A DNA stretch of 59,681 bases from Nitrosomonas sp. Nm132 (GCF_900100485.1 NZ_FNDH01000017.1:1-59681), one strand, 5' to 3'; counted from the first letter of the stretch, positions 16,575-25,976 are shown. Notes: generated from the letters alone by a model not told the origin. A program made the numbers and translations.

Positions 16575-17330
16575 CTAATGGCGAATTTTATAACCACTCT
16601 TTAACATCCATAATGTCAGGCATGAAACTACTGCTAAACACAATATCACAACTGCCAGGCTGAAGTAGGGTGAAATATCCGATGTACCCAGGAAACCGTG
16701 GCGAAGTCCGTCAACAATATAAAAGAAAGGATTCAAGTGTGATATATATTGCCAAACGGGAGGCAGTGAGTAAATCGAATAAAATACACCTGATAAAAAG
16801 GTCAGTGGCAAGATAATAAAATTTTGGAAAGCAGCGAGTTGATCAAATTTTTCTGACCAAATACCAGCAATTATACCCAGTGCACCAAGCAGCATACTTC
16901 CTGCAATCGCAAACAATAAAATCCATAAAGGCAACTGTACTGGCACTTCGTACAATATCATCGTCACACCATAGACACCTAAACCTACTAATAATCCGCG
17001 CACTACCGATGCCCACACATAGGCGAGAAAAATCTCCAGATAAGACAAAGGCGACAACAGAATAAATACAAGGTTACCGGATATTTTCGACTGAATCAGG
17101 CTGGAGGATGAATTAGCAAAAGCGTTCTGCATCACAGCCATCATGACTAAACCTGGAACCAAGAAGGCAGTATATGCAATACCTTGGTAAATCTGTACAC
17201 GCGTTTCCAGTACATGTGAAAAAATCAGCAAATAAAGCAGACTGGACAAAATTGGAGCCAGTATGGTCTGGAAGCTTACTTTCCAGAATCTCAGTAACTC
17301 CTTATAAAACAATGTGTAAAAACCAGTCAT
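16575..17330 (-). CDS. ABC-2 type transporter permease (NodJ/YadH-like)
   Basis: 251 residues with about six membrane segments and the ABC-2 signature region near residues 175-225 (PLTFLSGVFYSIYSLPPVWQ). It pairs with the ATPase gene immediately upstream, whose stop overlaps this start by 4 bp, so translation is probably coupled. Substrate unknown; NodIJ/YadGH-type exporters have been linked to polysaccharide or oligosaccharide export. Its place between mlaB and ibaG is the usual betaproteobacterial arrangement. Confidence 0.88.
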   Translation of the reverse strand: MTGFYTLFYKELLRFWKVSFQTILAPILSSLLYLLIFSHVLETRVQIYQGIAYTAFLVPGLVMMAVMQNAFANSSSSLIQSKISGNLVFILLSPLSYLEIFLAYVWASVVRGLLVGLGVYGVTMILYEVPVQLPLWILLFAIAGSMLLGALGIIAGIWSEKFDQLAAFQNFIILPLTFLSGVFYSIYSLPPVWQYISHLNPFFYIVDGLRHGFLGTSDISPYFSLAVVILCLAVVSCLTLWMLKSGYKIRH

Positions 17331-18241
17331 GATACCCCCAAAGGTTCAACGCCCATGATTTTCACAAAAACCTCTTCTAGATCCGGCTGCTGCAATTGCA
17401 TTTCCAGTACTTGTATATTCTCTGCACGCAATACTGCAAGCAACGTTTCAACTTGGAAATAATCTTTTATTTTGAAAATATGCAAACCCTCATAACTACT
17501 TTTGGGCCACTCCTGTAAAGCAGCCGGCAATATCTCGGTAGAAAGCCGAAGCTGAATGGAGAAACCCTGAACACTATTGATCAGATTACGGATACTATCC
17601 AATGCAACAATTTTACCCTGCTTTAGCATAGCAACACGGTTGCATAGCGCTTCTGCTTCTTCAAGGTAATGCGTAGTTAGGACAATTGTATGACCATCTC
17701 GATTGAGCTGTTTTATAAAAACCCATAGTGCCTGCCGTAGCTCCACATCGACCCCGGCCGTAGGTTCATCCAGAATGATCACAGGAGGTTTGTGCACCAG
17801 AGCCTGGGCTACCAATACGCGCCGCTTCATTCCACCTGATAGCGCACGCATATTGGTATCGGCTTTATCAGTAAGATCCAGACGATGCAGGATCTCATCA
17901 ACCCAGGCATCATTTTTTCTTATGCCATAATAACCAGATTGAATGATTAATGCTTCCCTTACGGTAAAAAATGGATCAAACACCAGCTCCTGGGGGACCA
18001 CTCCAAGGTTCTTGCGTGAATGACTGTAGTCAGTTACTACATCATGTCCCATGATTCTTGCGTGTCCTCTCGTTGCCAGCGTCAATCCAGCAAGAATACT
18101 AATGAGCGTCGTTTTTCCTGCGCCATTCGGACCCAGTAAAGCAAAGAACTCACCAGGGTTAATGGAAAGATCAATATCTTCCAGCGCAGATAATGCACCA
18201 TAACGCTTACTAAGCTGTTGAATTTCAATTGCTGCGGTCAT
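17327..18241 (-). CDS. ABC transporter ATP-binding protein (NodI/YadG-like)
   Basis: 304 residues. Walker A GPNGAGKTT (residues ~36-44), signature LSGGMKRR, Walker B VIILDEPTAGVD and the switch His in TTHYLEEAE are all intact. The C-terminal ~75 residues form a regulatory extension. It energises the ABC-2 permease encoded next. It begins 50 nt after mlaB. Confidence 0.92.
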   Translation of the reverse strand: MTAAIEIQQLSKRYGALSALEDIDLSINPGEFFALLGPNGAGKTTLISILAGLTLATRGHARIMGHDVVTDYSHSRKNLGVVPQELVFDPFFTVREALIIQSGYYGIRKNDAWVDEILHRLDLTDKADTNMRALSGGMKRRVLVAQALVHKPPVIILDEPTAGVDVELRQALWVFIKQLNRDGHTIVLTTHYLEEAEALCNRVAMLKQGKIVALDSIRNLINSVQGFSIQLRLSTEILPAALQEWPKSSYEGLHIFKIKDYFQVETLLAVLRAENIQVLEMQLQQPDLEEVFVKIMGVEPLGVS

Positions 18242-18291
18242 AGAGGAATTAACTCTGAAGAGTGGCGGCTATCAGATAAAACAAAGGCAAT

Positions 18292-18591
18292 TTATTTTAC
18301 GATATTGGTATCGAGCGGGATAAAATCAGCCACGCTGTATAACTGTACCAGGCTGCTTAGATTCTCTGGTAAATTAACAAAATAGAGTTGCTGATTCCTG
18401 GCATGAGCCATGCGCAACCACTCAAATAGCATGCTAATAACCGATGAATCAACCTCAGTAACTTCTCCCAGATCGACCACCAGACCATCTTCATCAAACA
18501 AAGCAATTCCCTGCTGGGTAATTTCAACTACATTATCGACGATTATAGAGCCACGCACGTAAACTCTTCTACCCTCACGCTGAATTGCCAT
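18292..18591 (-). CDS. mlaB: MlaB, STAS-domain subunit of the Mla lipid transporter
   Basis: 99 residues with a STAS fold: VRGSIIVDNVVEITQQG, then VVDLGEVTEVDSSVISMLFEW, in which the Asp-Ser-Ser segment matches the STAS loop. In E. coli MlaB binds the ATPase MlaF and stabilises the MlaFEDB complex in the inner membrane. Its position after mlaC supports the assignment. Confidence 0.85.
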   Translation of the reverse strand: MAIQREGRRVYVRGSIIVDNVVEITQQGIALFDEDGLVVDLGEVTEVDSSVISMLFEWLRMAHARNQQLYFVNLPENLSSLVQLYSVADFIPLDTNIVK

Positions 18592-18624
18592 TACTTTGAA
18601 TGCGTTATCAAAAAATATGATTAT

Positions 18625-19245
18625 TTATTGACCTTCTAGTGATTTATTCTTCTTGGTGAGTGTTGCAATCAAACCATCTACTCCCGTTTTTCTAATTTCA
18701 CTATTAAAAGAGCTTCGATAGTTCGTTACCAGACTTACTCCAGCAACGATTACATCATATACCTTCCAGCCTTTATCAGTTTTCTCCATGCTGTATTCAA
18801 TTGGAACAGGTTCTCTGCCACGACCTTGGATGACACGTGTTTTAACTGTGGTGCTCTTGGCATCAGGTTGGGACGTTAAGGGCGCAACTTCAATTACTTC
18901 ATCACGGTAATTCGTTAATGCATTGGAATAAGTTCTCACGAGCAAAGTCTGGAATTCACTCACCAACACTTTCTGTTGCTGAGGCTCAGCCTTAGACCAG
19001 TTTTTCCCCATTGCTAGCCGGGTCATGCGGGTAAAATTAAAATGAGGAAGTATTTTAGTTTCTATTAGATCAAGCACACGATCTTTATTACCTTTTTTAA
19101 TACCATCATCTTGCTTAAGAATGGTAATGACTTCATCAACTGTGCTTTTTACCAACTGATCGGGTGCCATCTCTTTTGCTGATAACGGAAGAATTAGCAA
19201 AAAAGAAGCCAACAATAGAATAATTTTTTGAATAAGTGCTTTCAT
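18625..19245 (-). CDS. mlaC: MlaC, periplasmic phospholipid shuttle
   Basis: 206 residues with a Sec signal peptide (MKALIQKIILLLASFLLILP...LSAKE). The body matches the Ttg2D/MlaC family: DGIKKGNKDRVLDLIETKIL, HFNFTRMTRLAMGKNWSKA and VSLVTNYRSSFNSEI. It ferries phospholipids between the outer-membrane MlaA complex and the inner-membrane MlaFEDB complex. The start at 19245 is chosen over 19269 because GAGG lies close upstream and the signal peptide then begins at Met. mlaA is not in the window. Confidence 0.9.
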   Translation of the reverse strand: MKALIQKIILLLASFLLILPLSAKEMAPDQLVKSTVDEVITILKQDDGIKKGNKDRVLDLIETKILPHFNFTRMTRLAMGKNWSKAEPQQQKVLVSEFQTLLVRTYSNALTNYRDEVIEVAPLTSQPDAKSTTVKTRVIQGRGREPVPIEYSMEKTDKGWKVYDVIVAGVSLVTNYRSSFNSEIRKTGVDGLIATLTKKNKSLEGQ

Positions 19246-19282
19246 GTCTACCTCACCAAAATTTGTCAATCATCAAAAATCT

Positions 19283-19744
19283 TTAATCCTCGGCAGCCTT
19301 ATCGAACAGAAAGCGCCCGACCATTTCCTCTAGAACCATAGCTGAATTGGTTTTCATGATCTTGTCACCTTCCGCTAACATTTCTTCATCGCCTCCGGGT
19401 GACAAGCCAATATATTGCTCTCCAAGTAATCCAGATGTCAGTATGCTAGCAAATGTATCCTTAGGAAATCGATAGTAAGCATTGATCCCCACCGTCACGA
19501 CCGCATCGTAAGTCTCTAAGCTAAATTGGATATCGGTGACGCGCCCCACCACTACCCCCGCACTTTTAACAGGTGCTCTAATTTTAAGACCACCAATATT
19601 CTCAAAATTTCCTATGAGGGTATAGCTTTCACCCGTGTTATAAGTCGTCAGGTTCCCAACTTTTAATCCGAGTATCAGCAACGCGCCCATTCCGGTCATC
19701 ACGAACAATCCAACCCAGAAATCCATTATTGTTCGCTGCATCAA
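19283..19744 (-). CDS. mlaD: MlaD, MCE-domain lipid-binding protein
   Basis: 153 residues: one N-terminal transmembrane helix (FWVGLFVMTGMGALLILGL) and a single MCE domain (YTLIGNFENIGGLKIRAPVK; GLLGEQYIGLSPGG). It forms the periplasmic hexameric ring of the Mla complex. The ATG overlaps the mlaE stop by 4 bp. The C-terminus is short but of family length. Confidence 0.92.
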   Translation of the reverse strand: MMQRTIMDFWVGLFVMTGMGALLILGLKVGNLTTYNTGESYTLIGNFENIGGLKIRAPVKSAGVVVGRVTDIQFSLETYDAVVTVGINAYYRFPKDTFASILTSGLLGEQYIGLSPGGDEEMLAEGDKIMKTNSAMVLEEMVGRFLFDKAAED

Positions 19745-20538
19745 TCCACTCCCCTGAACATAAAAGAAGTTAAAACAAAGTCCAATCCCAAAATTGCCAG
19801 CGCAGAGGTCACTACCGTACGGGTCGTTGCACCGGATACCCCTTCAGCTGTAGGAGGGGCATCAAATCCTTCAAAAACCGCTATCGCTGTAACCGCCACG
19901 CCAAAGAAACAGCTTTTGATCACGCCATTTACGATGTCATAACGAAAATCTACCGCATTCTGCATTGACGACCAAAATGAACCCTCGTCAACCCCAATAA
20001 AAACAACAGCCACTAAATACCCTCCAAATACACCCATCACAGAAAACATGGCTGCCAGCAGAGGCATGGAAATGACTCCCGCCCAAAAGCGTGGCGCGAC
20101 TATGCGTGCAATCGGGTCCACCGCCATCATTCCCATCGCAGATAGCTGTTCAGTCGCTTTCATCAAACCGATTTCTGCAGTGATCGCAGAACCCGCACGG
20201 CTCGCAAACAGCAACGCCGACATCACGGGACCCAGTTCTCGCACCAGAGACAGCGCCACGAGCGTACCCACTGCTGATTCAGAGCCATACTTCTGTAGTG
20301 TCTCATACCCCTGTAATCCCAATACCATTCCAACGAACAGGCCGGATACCAGAATAATGATGAGGGATAATACCCCAACGAAATAAATCTCACGTATAAC
20401 CAGAGTAAAGCGCAGAAAACTGGTCATCGATTTCAGCAACACCAGGACAAAAAACCGCGCCGCGCAGCCTAAACGCCAAATGCCGTCAATCACCCGATGC
20501 CCAATAGCCTGGATACTGGTAATAATGCGTTTAGGCAA
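19741..20538 (-). CDS. mlaE: MlaE, permease of the Mla lipid transporter
   Basis: 265 residues of the MlaE/YrbE permease family with about five membrane helices. Conserved segments include GLQGYETLQKYGSESAVGTL, SLVRELGPVMSALLFASRAG, and EIGLMKATEQLSAMGMM with its conserved Glu. It is the integral membrane subunit that moves phospholipids. It overlaps mlaF by 8 bp and mlaD by 4 bp. Confidence 0.95.
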   Translation of the reverse strand: MPKRIITSIQAIGHRVIDGIWRLGCAARFFVLVLLKSMTSFLRFTLVIREIYFVGVLSLIIILVSGLFVGMVLGLQGYETLQKYGSESAVGTLVALSLVRELGPVMSALLFASRAGSAITAEIGLMKATEQLSAMGMMAVDPIARIVAPRFWAGVISMPLLAAMFSVMGVFGGYLVAVVFIGVDEGSFWSSMQNAVDFRYDIVNGVIKSCFFGVAVTAIAVFEGFDAPPTAEGVSGATTRTVVTSALAILGLDFVLTSFMFRGVD

Positions 20539-21340
20539 AATGTGTCTCCAACCTCAAGTCTTCTTGATACATTTCTGCAGGATAATGAAAAGGGACGGGG
20601 CCATCTTCCTCACCATGAACAAATTGATGAACAAACGGAGTGACTGATTCCTTCACTTCTGCCGGGGTGCCATGAGCAGTGATGACCCCATCTGCAAGGA
20701 AATAAACATAATCTACAATTTTTAAAGATTCCTGCACATCATGGGTAACCACGATCGAAGTCATACCCAGCGCATCGGTCAATCGACGGATCAGACTGCC
20801 AATGACGCTTAACGAAATCGGATCCAGGCCGGTAAAAGGTTCGTCATACATGATCAGCATGGGATCCAGTGCAATTGAACGAGCTAAGGCAACACGCCGA
20901 GCCATACCCCCAGAAAGTTCTGCCGGCATCAGATGATATGCGCCGCGTAAACCCACGGCATGTAGTTTCATTAATACCAAATCACGGATCATAGATTCTG
21001 GGAGGTTAGTATGCTCGCGCATCTGAAAGGCAACATTGTCGAACACAGACAAATCGGTAAACAAAGCACCAAATTGAAATAACATACCCATTTTTCTGCG
21101 TAATCTAAATAAATCATTCCTCCCGAGTTTATGTACTACCTGACCCGCGACTTTGACGCAACCTGCAGTGGGCTTGACTTCTCCCCCGATCAAACGCAAT
21201 AGGGTAGTCTTACCAGAACCGCTTCCTCCCATGATAGCAATGACCTTGCCTCGAGACATGGTCATATTGACGCTTTTCAGAATGGGACGAGCACTATAGG
21301 AAAAGGCGAGATCTTTGATCTCGATCAGGGGTTCAGACAT
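20531..21340 (-). CDS. mlaF: MlaF, ATPase of the Mla lipid transporter
   Basis: 269 residues. Walker A GGSGSGKTT (~36-44), Q-loop FQFGALF, signature LSGGMARR, Walker B MIMYDEPFTGLD and switch His in VVTHDVQES are present. It drives the MlaE permease and maintains outer-membrane lipid asymmetry. It is the first gene of an operon mlaFEDCB-ABC pair-ibaG running leftward for about 5 kb. Confidence 0.95.
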   Translation of the reverse strand: MSEPLIEIKDLAFSYSARPILKSVNMTMSRGKVIAIMGGSGSGKTTLLRLIGGEVKPTAGCVKVAGQVVHKLGRNDLFRLRRKMGMLFQFGALFTDLSVFDNVAFQMREHTNLPESMIRDLVLMKLHAVGLRGAYHLMPAELSGGMARRVALARSIALDPMLIMYDEPFTGLDPISLSVIGSLIRRLTDALGMTSIVVTHDVQESLKIVDYVYFLADGVITAHGTPAEVKESVTPFVHQFVHGEEDGPVPFHYPAEMYQEDLRLETHFA

Positions 21341-21985
21341 TGCTTACAACTAACTATGGAATTATATATTTAAGCAGAATGTTGAATTTTAATCTAGATT
21401 CCTCATGAATATGCCTTCATCTTTTGATTATTTATAAAAAATTAGCAACTCGTGACTATTCTTCTACAAAATGTTGGTAGATGCGCTCTGAGATCATGCT
21501 TTATTCCAGTACCCGCATATACGAGCCAATGATATTATTAACCCGAATATTTCATAAATTGGCACGTGTCCTCACTTATCTTTTGATTAATAAAAAAGAT
21601 TTTGCTCAGTCGGGTGTATGAATCACTACACCCCTCCTTCTCAAAACTTCCCTATTAATCAAAATCCTGCGTGATCATCACGCGAATTTATGAAATATTC
21701 GGGTTAAAAATGGCCAAGACCATCAAACCTGAGAACCAAATGATATTTGGTAATTCCGCAGAAGCACCAGCTACAATAAAAAAACAGCAGTACTGCTGCA
21801 CTGTAAAAAAAATAATCGATGCAACTGCATTCAATACCGATATCGGCTCGAAGCCGCATCAATCGTTTTATCAATTTCCACGGCAAATCATTCTCTTCGA
21901 GAAAGGTTGCAAGTTGCCTTAAATAGTAGAGCTACAGCTAGCCCACTACTCAATAAAAGGTACTATACAAATCCATTATAAAGTA
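21341..21985. other. 645-bp intergenic region holding a 162-bp element
   Basis: This is the divergent region between mlaF and the thermonuclease gene. It contains MITE copy 3 (21542-21703). The 282 bp right of the element can be read as an ORF starting inside it (21671-21922), but that lacks recognisable homology and a ribosome-binding site and is not called. No RNA gene is seen. Confidence 0.5.
21542..21703 (+). mobile_element. 162-bp inverted-repeat element (MITE), copy 3
   Basis: An intact copy with exact TTAA on both sides (21538-21541 and 21704-21707), which supports a TTAA target duplication. Same orientation as copies 1 and 2. With the inverted copy 4 it brackets the thermonuclease gene. 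Confidence 0.9.
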
Positions 21986-22834
21986 ATGCAATACATAAAA
22001 CCGACCATAAAAATATTATCCCGCTTATTGGCGATTTTCATTTGTTTATACCTGCCTGCCTGTTCCGCTGACACAATCTACCGCTCGAAAGATGCACAAG
22101 GTAGAGTCACCTATTCAGATGCCCCTACCCCTGATGCCAAGCCAATCAGACTGCCAACTCCCATTCAGCGATCCTTGCATCAAGTTACCAAAGTGCTAGA
22201 TGGGGATACCATCGTGCTAAAAAAGGGGGAGCGCGTAAGATTACTCGGCATCAATGCGCCTGAAATCGAAAGCCGTTATCGCGATGGTGAGCCAGGTGGC
22301 ATGGCCGCGAAAGAATGGCTACAAAAAAAACTTCAAGGCCGGAACGTGTCCTTGGAATATGATTGGCAGAAACAGGATCATTACGAAAGATTGCTTGCTC
22401 ATCTACACCTGTCAAATGGGGAACACCTGAATCTCATGCTGGTAGAAAAAGGATTGGCTATGGTGAATTTGCTACCTCCAAATCTTCGTTATGCTGATGC
22501 AATGATCAGAGCACAACAACGAGCAGAAAGACAAAAATTAGGGATTTGGTCGCTGCCTGACTATAAGCCACGACCACTCACACAGATATCGCAGAAATCA
22601 CGTGGCTGGCAGCGTTTCCTGGGAACGCCCGTTTCATTGAAACGAACCAAACGTTATAGTCGTCTGATTTTCAACAGTAAGATCGATATTCGAATCGACA
22701 ATGACAACCTTGCTTTATTTCCAGCGCTGGAAAGCTACCTTCATAAACCACTGGAAATTCGTGGATGGGTATCACGTCGAAATGATCATTATTCGATATT
22801 AATTCATCACCCCAGTGCGCTTGTCCTGCGCTGA
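21986..22834 (+). CDS. Secreted thermonuclease-family protein (SNase domain with DUF4124-like N-terminus)
   Basis: 282 residues. The N-terminal hydrophobic signal ends in LPAC (Cys26), so the product is exported and perhaps lipidated. Residues ~29-50 (IYRSKDAQGRVTYSD) match DUF4124. The staphylococcal-nuclease domain spans ~65-188, with the calcium/catalytic positions readable as DGDT (71-74), Arg85 in RVRLLGINAPE, Glu102 in DGEPGG and Arg135 in HYERLLAHL. It would cleave DNA or RNA in the periplasm or outside. A ~90-residue C-terminal extension is basic and unassigned. The gene stands alone between two inverted 162-bp elements. Confidence 0.85.
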   Translation: MQYIKPTIKILSRLLAIFICLYLPACSADTIYRSKDAQGRVTYSDAPTPDAKPIRLPTPIQRSLHQVTKVLDGDTIVLKKGERVRLLGINAPEIESRYRDGEPGGMAAKEWLQKKLQGRNVSLEYDWQKQDHYERLLAHLHLSNGEHLNLMLVEKGLAMVNLLPPNLRYADAMIRAQQRAERQKLGIWSLPDYKPRPLTQISQKSRGWQRFLGTPVSLKRTKRYSRLIFNSKIDIRIDNDNLALFPALESYLHKPLEIRGWVSRRNDHYSILIHHPSALVLR

Positions 22835-22859
22835 CTGCACCCTATCATTCATCAATTAA

Positions 22860-23021
22860 CCCGAATATTTCATAAATTTGCGTGATGATCACGCAGGATT
22901 TTGATTAATAGGGAAATCTTGAGAAGGAGGGGTGTAGTGATTCATACACCCGGCTGAGCAAAATCTTTCTTATTAATCAAAAGACAAGTGAGGGCACGTG
23001 CCAATTTATGAAATATTCGGG
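22860..23021 (-). mobile_element. 162-bp inverted-repeat element (MITE), copy 4, inverted
   Basis: The same element as at 1630, 3562 and 21542 but in opposite orientation, with exact TTAA flanks at 22856-22859 and 23022-23025. It begins 26 bp after the thermonuclease stop. The remainder of 22835-23167 contains only a short GC hairpin. Confidence 0.9.
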
Positions 23022-23131
23022 TTAATCCCGGTTGCCTTACTAGTTGACTGCTTCTATTCCCTCATTACCCAATCAGAAATACGGTGAGAAAATGTCGATA
23101 AAATAAGTGCTGCTGAGAATTGCAATCAATC

Positions 23132-23146
23132 CCCGGCATTGCCGGG
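23132..23146 (-). terminator. GC-rich hairpin 3' of the subtilase pseudogene
   Basis: CCCGGCA and TGCCGGG flank one base, 22 bp beyond the stop of the minus-strand pseudogene. The stem is strong but no T tract follows. It is a possible leftover terminator. Confidence 0.35.
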
Positions 23147-23167
23147 AGCTATCTTACTAAAACCTAA

Positions 23168-25335
23168 CTATTTACATTTTGGATGAGCCGGATTAGCTGA
23201 ACAGTCAGGACCACTCCCCCCTCCCCCACCGTCCCCTCCCTTTAGCACCGTTGCGGTGGTCTCGTGCAAACCAGTAAGTCCATCATTGTCAGTAACCGTC
23301 AGAAGGACGGTATGTAAGCCCTCTTTGAAGTTAACACTTACTTTCTCACCTGACCCAATTGGTTGACCATTCTCTGTCCAATTCCAGGAAACAATAGTGC
23401 CATCTTCATCTTTGGAAGTATCAGAGAAAGTGCAATTCAGGTCGGTGCATGTTTCAGTAAAACTTGCTACAGGCAGCTTGTTGGAGGATGAGGCAGAGGA
23501 CCCTGAAACTTCCAGTAAGAAATTGCCATTGCCAGAATAGGAAGACACCCCTATGTAATAGTTACCTGCTGCCGCTGTCAATTTCGGTAGGTAATAAATG
23601 GTTTCCTGTCGCCCAACGCCACAGTACTAGCCTGATAGGGCACATTCACTGCGCGTGATATCGCCAGATCCACCGCTGATGATATTACCTTTATCATCCA
23701 GTAGATACATATCCAGATCAGGGTTCCATTCCCAACCACCCAGGATGTCGCAAATCTGAGGGTTATTCTGATCCCAAGCACAGATCAGATTCCCTTCGAT
23801 GGTAACGGTAGCGGCAAAGGGAATACCTGCAACGATATCTTCCGTGGTTATGCTAAAGGGGCCAATTAATTGTTGACTTCCATTATTTACCATCTCCTTA
23901 TATCGATGATAGCGAGGAAATAAAGTGGGAGCAGTATCGCCACCTCCTGCTTGTGCTACAGCACGATTGACATCCAATAATCCTGCACCGTATTCATTGT
24001 CAGGCATGATGGGTCCATTATTCGATAGCTCACCACGATCCTGTGCTGAGGAGATCAGCAAGTCACGTACGGCATCGACAGGAGCGGCATTATTCATGAG
24101 CAAAGGATTTTGCTCCAGCATCAGCGCGATCGATCCGGCTGTGAAAGGTGTCGCCATAGAAGTACCGCTATAGCTGATATAACCGGTCGGGTCACTTGCC
24201 TTGGCCGACAGAATACGTACGCCAGGTGCGGTAATATCAGGTTTGATGCGACCCTCAAGCGTCGGTCCACGGCTGGAGAAAGCTCACCCTTGCCATCCTC
24301 CGACCAGTTAGCAGCAGCGTCGACCGTAATTGCCTTCTCTGCCGCACCAGGTGCACCTATTGTGCCCGGTGCAGAACCTGAATTTCCTGCAGCAACAACG
24401 ACAATTTTAGAATTAATAGGCGTAACGTTACAGCTAGCACGATAATTCGAATCTGATGCGCAGTTTACTGCCAAGCTCATGGCATCCTGTCCGTCCGAAG
24501 CACTTGTCGTACCTAAACTCATGGAAATAATCTGCACATCTGTCTGATTAGCGCAGTATTGGATACCTTCAATAATCTGGCTACCACTCCCCACTCCCGC
24601 TACCAGCCGCATCAAGCACTTTGGTCGCGTAGATGGAAGCTGCAGGAGCGATACCCGCAATCTTCGAGTTTCCACCTGTGCCGCCACCACCCAATGCTAT
24701 GGCGGAAACATGCGTGCCATGACCATGATCATCATATGGAGCAGACTTGCTGTTGACTATATCAAGGAAATGAATCGTTCGCCCTGCAAACTGTTCGTGA
24801 CTCGCATCGATACCGGTATCCACAATGCAAATACCGGTTTCACTCCAAAATTAGTCCTGGCTGCGGCTGCGCCAAAATCACTTGCAGCACCTGATAATTA
24901 GGTAGTAACGATAGGATCTTCTTCTACTCGAAAAATATTAGGAATATAGGAAAGCATTTCAACCTGCCCAGCTGTCATGGTTGCCTGAAATCCATGGATA
25001 AGGGTGAACTCACGCTGCAACGTGAAAGGCCCAATTGCTTGTTGCGCTGCCGCAGCATTGGATTGATTATTTCCCGGCCCGACAAAGGTAGCAATCACAT
25101 TGATAAGATCATCCTTCGCCACACCTGCAATGTGCGTCTATAATCCATCCGACAGCCGGTCATTGTCTCGATCCGCCATAATACTCATTTCTTTCATACC
25201 CGCTTCTTTCGCGGCAATAGCTTTAGGGAAGCGTGTTTCCTGTGCATCATCTATGCGTGGAGAGGCATAGATCGCCTCAGTTACCAGGCTAAGCGAAAAA
25301 ATTCCGGTGAGCATGCTCGTTAAGAAAGTGTTCAT
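23168..25335 (-). pseudogene. Decayed secreted subtilisin-like protease with PKD domain
   Basis: Read on the minus strand, the pieces rebuild a peptidase S8 protein of ~720 residues. They are: a signal peptide (MNTFLTSMLTGIFSLSLVTE; AGGA before ATG 25335), an I9-type propeptide (24898-25137), the catalytic domain with Asp in VDTGID (~24820), His in HGHGTHV (~24720) and Ser in SGTSMATP (~24159), then a C-terminal beta domain and a PKD domain (23168-23581). The frame is broken by TAG at 25138-25140, TAA at 24898-24900, and shifts near 24853, 24595, 24283, 23645 and 23595. The catalytic residues survive but lie in different frames, so no active enzyme is expected. Sequencing error is unlikely to explain both stops and all shifts. 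Confidence 0.88.
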
Positions 25336-25564
25336 ATTGATTCCTGTGTGAAATGGTCGCAGTAATATTTCTGGAGAGAAAAATCTGTTTGTGCTCTGCC
25401 TGCATCTTAGCGACTCATGCAACATGAACAATTGGACTATGGTACGAATCAGGCACGAGCCTTCTAAAAAACACTGACGAAGTGAGTTGATACAAATAGC
25501 GGATAGCATCTAATGCTGACTGAAGTTAGAATGCCACGCAACAACCGGATCAATAAGGAAAAAC

Positions 25565-25960
25565 TTGAATAAGCGATCTACCTTCTCATTTGCTGCCAGA
25601 ATCAAAAGTTTCAATTACGCCTTTGCTGGCATTGCAGTATTGATAAAGAGTCAGCATAACGCCCGGATTCACTTGCTTGCGACCATTCTTGTCATCGGTT
25701 GCGGACTGTTCTTTCAGATTGATTCTGTTGAGTGGTGCCTTGCTATTTTGGCTATCCTGGCAGTATTGGTTTCAGAAGCTTTAAACACTGCCATTGAGTT
25801 TTTATGCAATGCCGCTTCCCCCACTCCGCATCCACTCATTAAAAAATCAAAAGATGTGGCCGCAGGCGCCGTACTGATCAGCGCTATTGGCGCCATCATC
25901 ATCGGACTCATCATTTTTCTACCCTATTTCAAAGCACACCTATCACAAGCGCTTAATTGA
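25565..25960 (+). CDS. dgkA: Diacylglycerol/undecaprenol kinase (DgkA family)
   Basis: 131 residues, with three membrane helices. The family motifs NARIHLLAT, EALNTAIEFL and KDVAAGAVL are present and include the catalytic Glu and metal ligands. It phosphorylates diacylglycerol or undecaprenol at the inner membrane. Initiation is at TTG 25565, supported by AAGGA 6 nt upstream. The sequence pattern is nearer the Gram-positive/cyanobacterial undecaprenol-kinase type, so the substrate is open. Confidence 0.9.
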   Translation: MNKRSTFSFAARIKSFNYAFAGIAVLIKSQHNARIHLLATILVIGCGLFFQIDSVEWCLAILAILAVLVSEALNTAIEFLCNAASPTPHPLIKKSKDVAAGAVLISAIGAIIIGLIIFLPYFKAHLSQALN

Positions 25961-25976
25961 TCCGTTGCGCGGCAAA

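Noticed and set aside
21671..21922. 83-codon ORF that starts inside MITE copy 3 and runs toward the thermonuclease gene
   Set aside because: Its first residues come from the element end (the same start is found at copy 1 with an unrelated continuation), no ribosome-binding site was seen, and no family is recognised.
1630..23021. CRISPR array suggested by repeated ~162-bp sequences
   Set aside because: The copies are far apart, have inverted ends and target-site flanks, and no regular spacers exist.
25336..25509. Upstream extension of the subtilase N-terminus
   Set aside because: The signal peptide and ribosome-binding site place the start at 25335; the extension is basic, Cys-rich and without homology.
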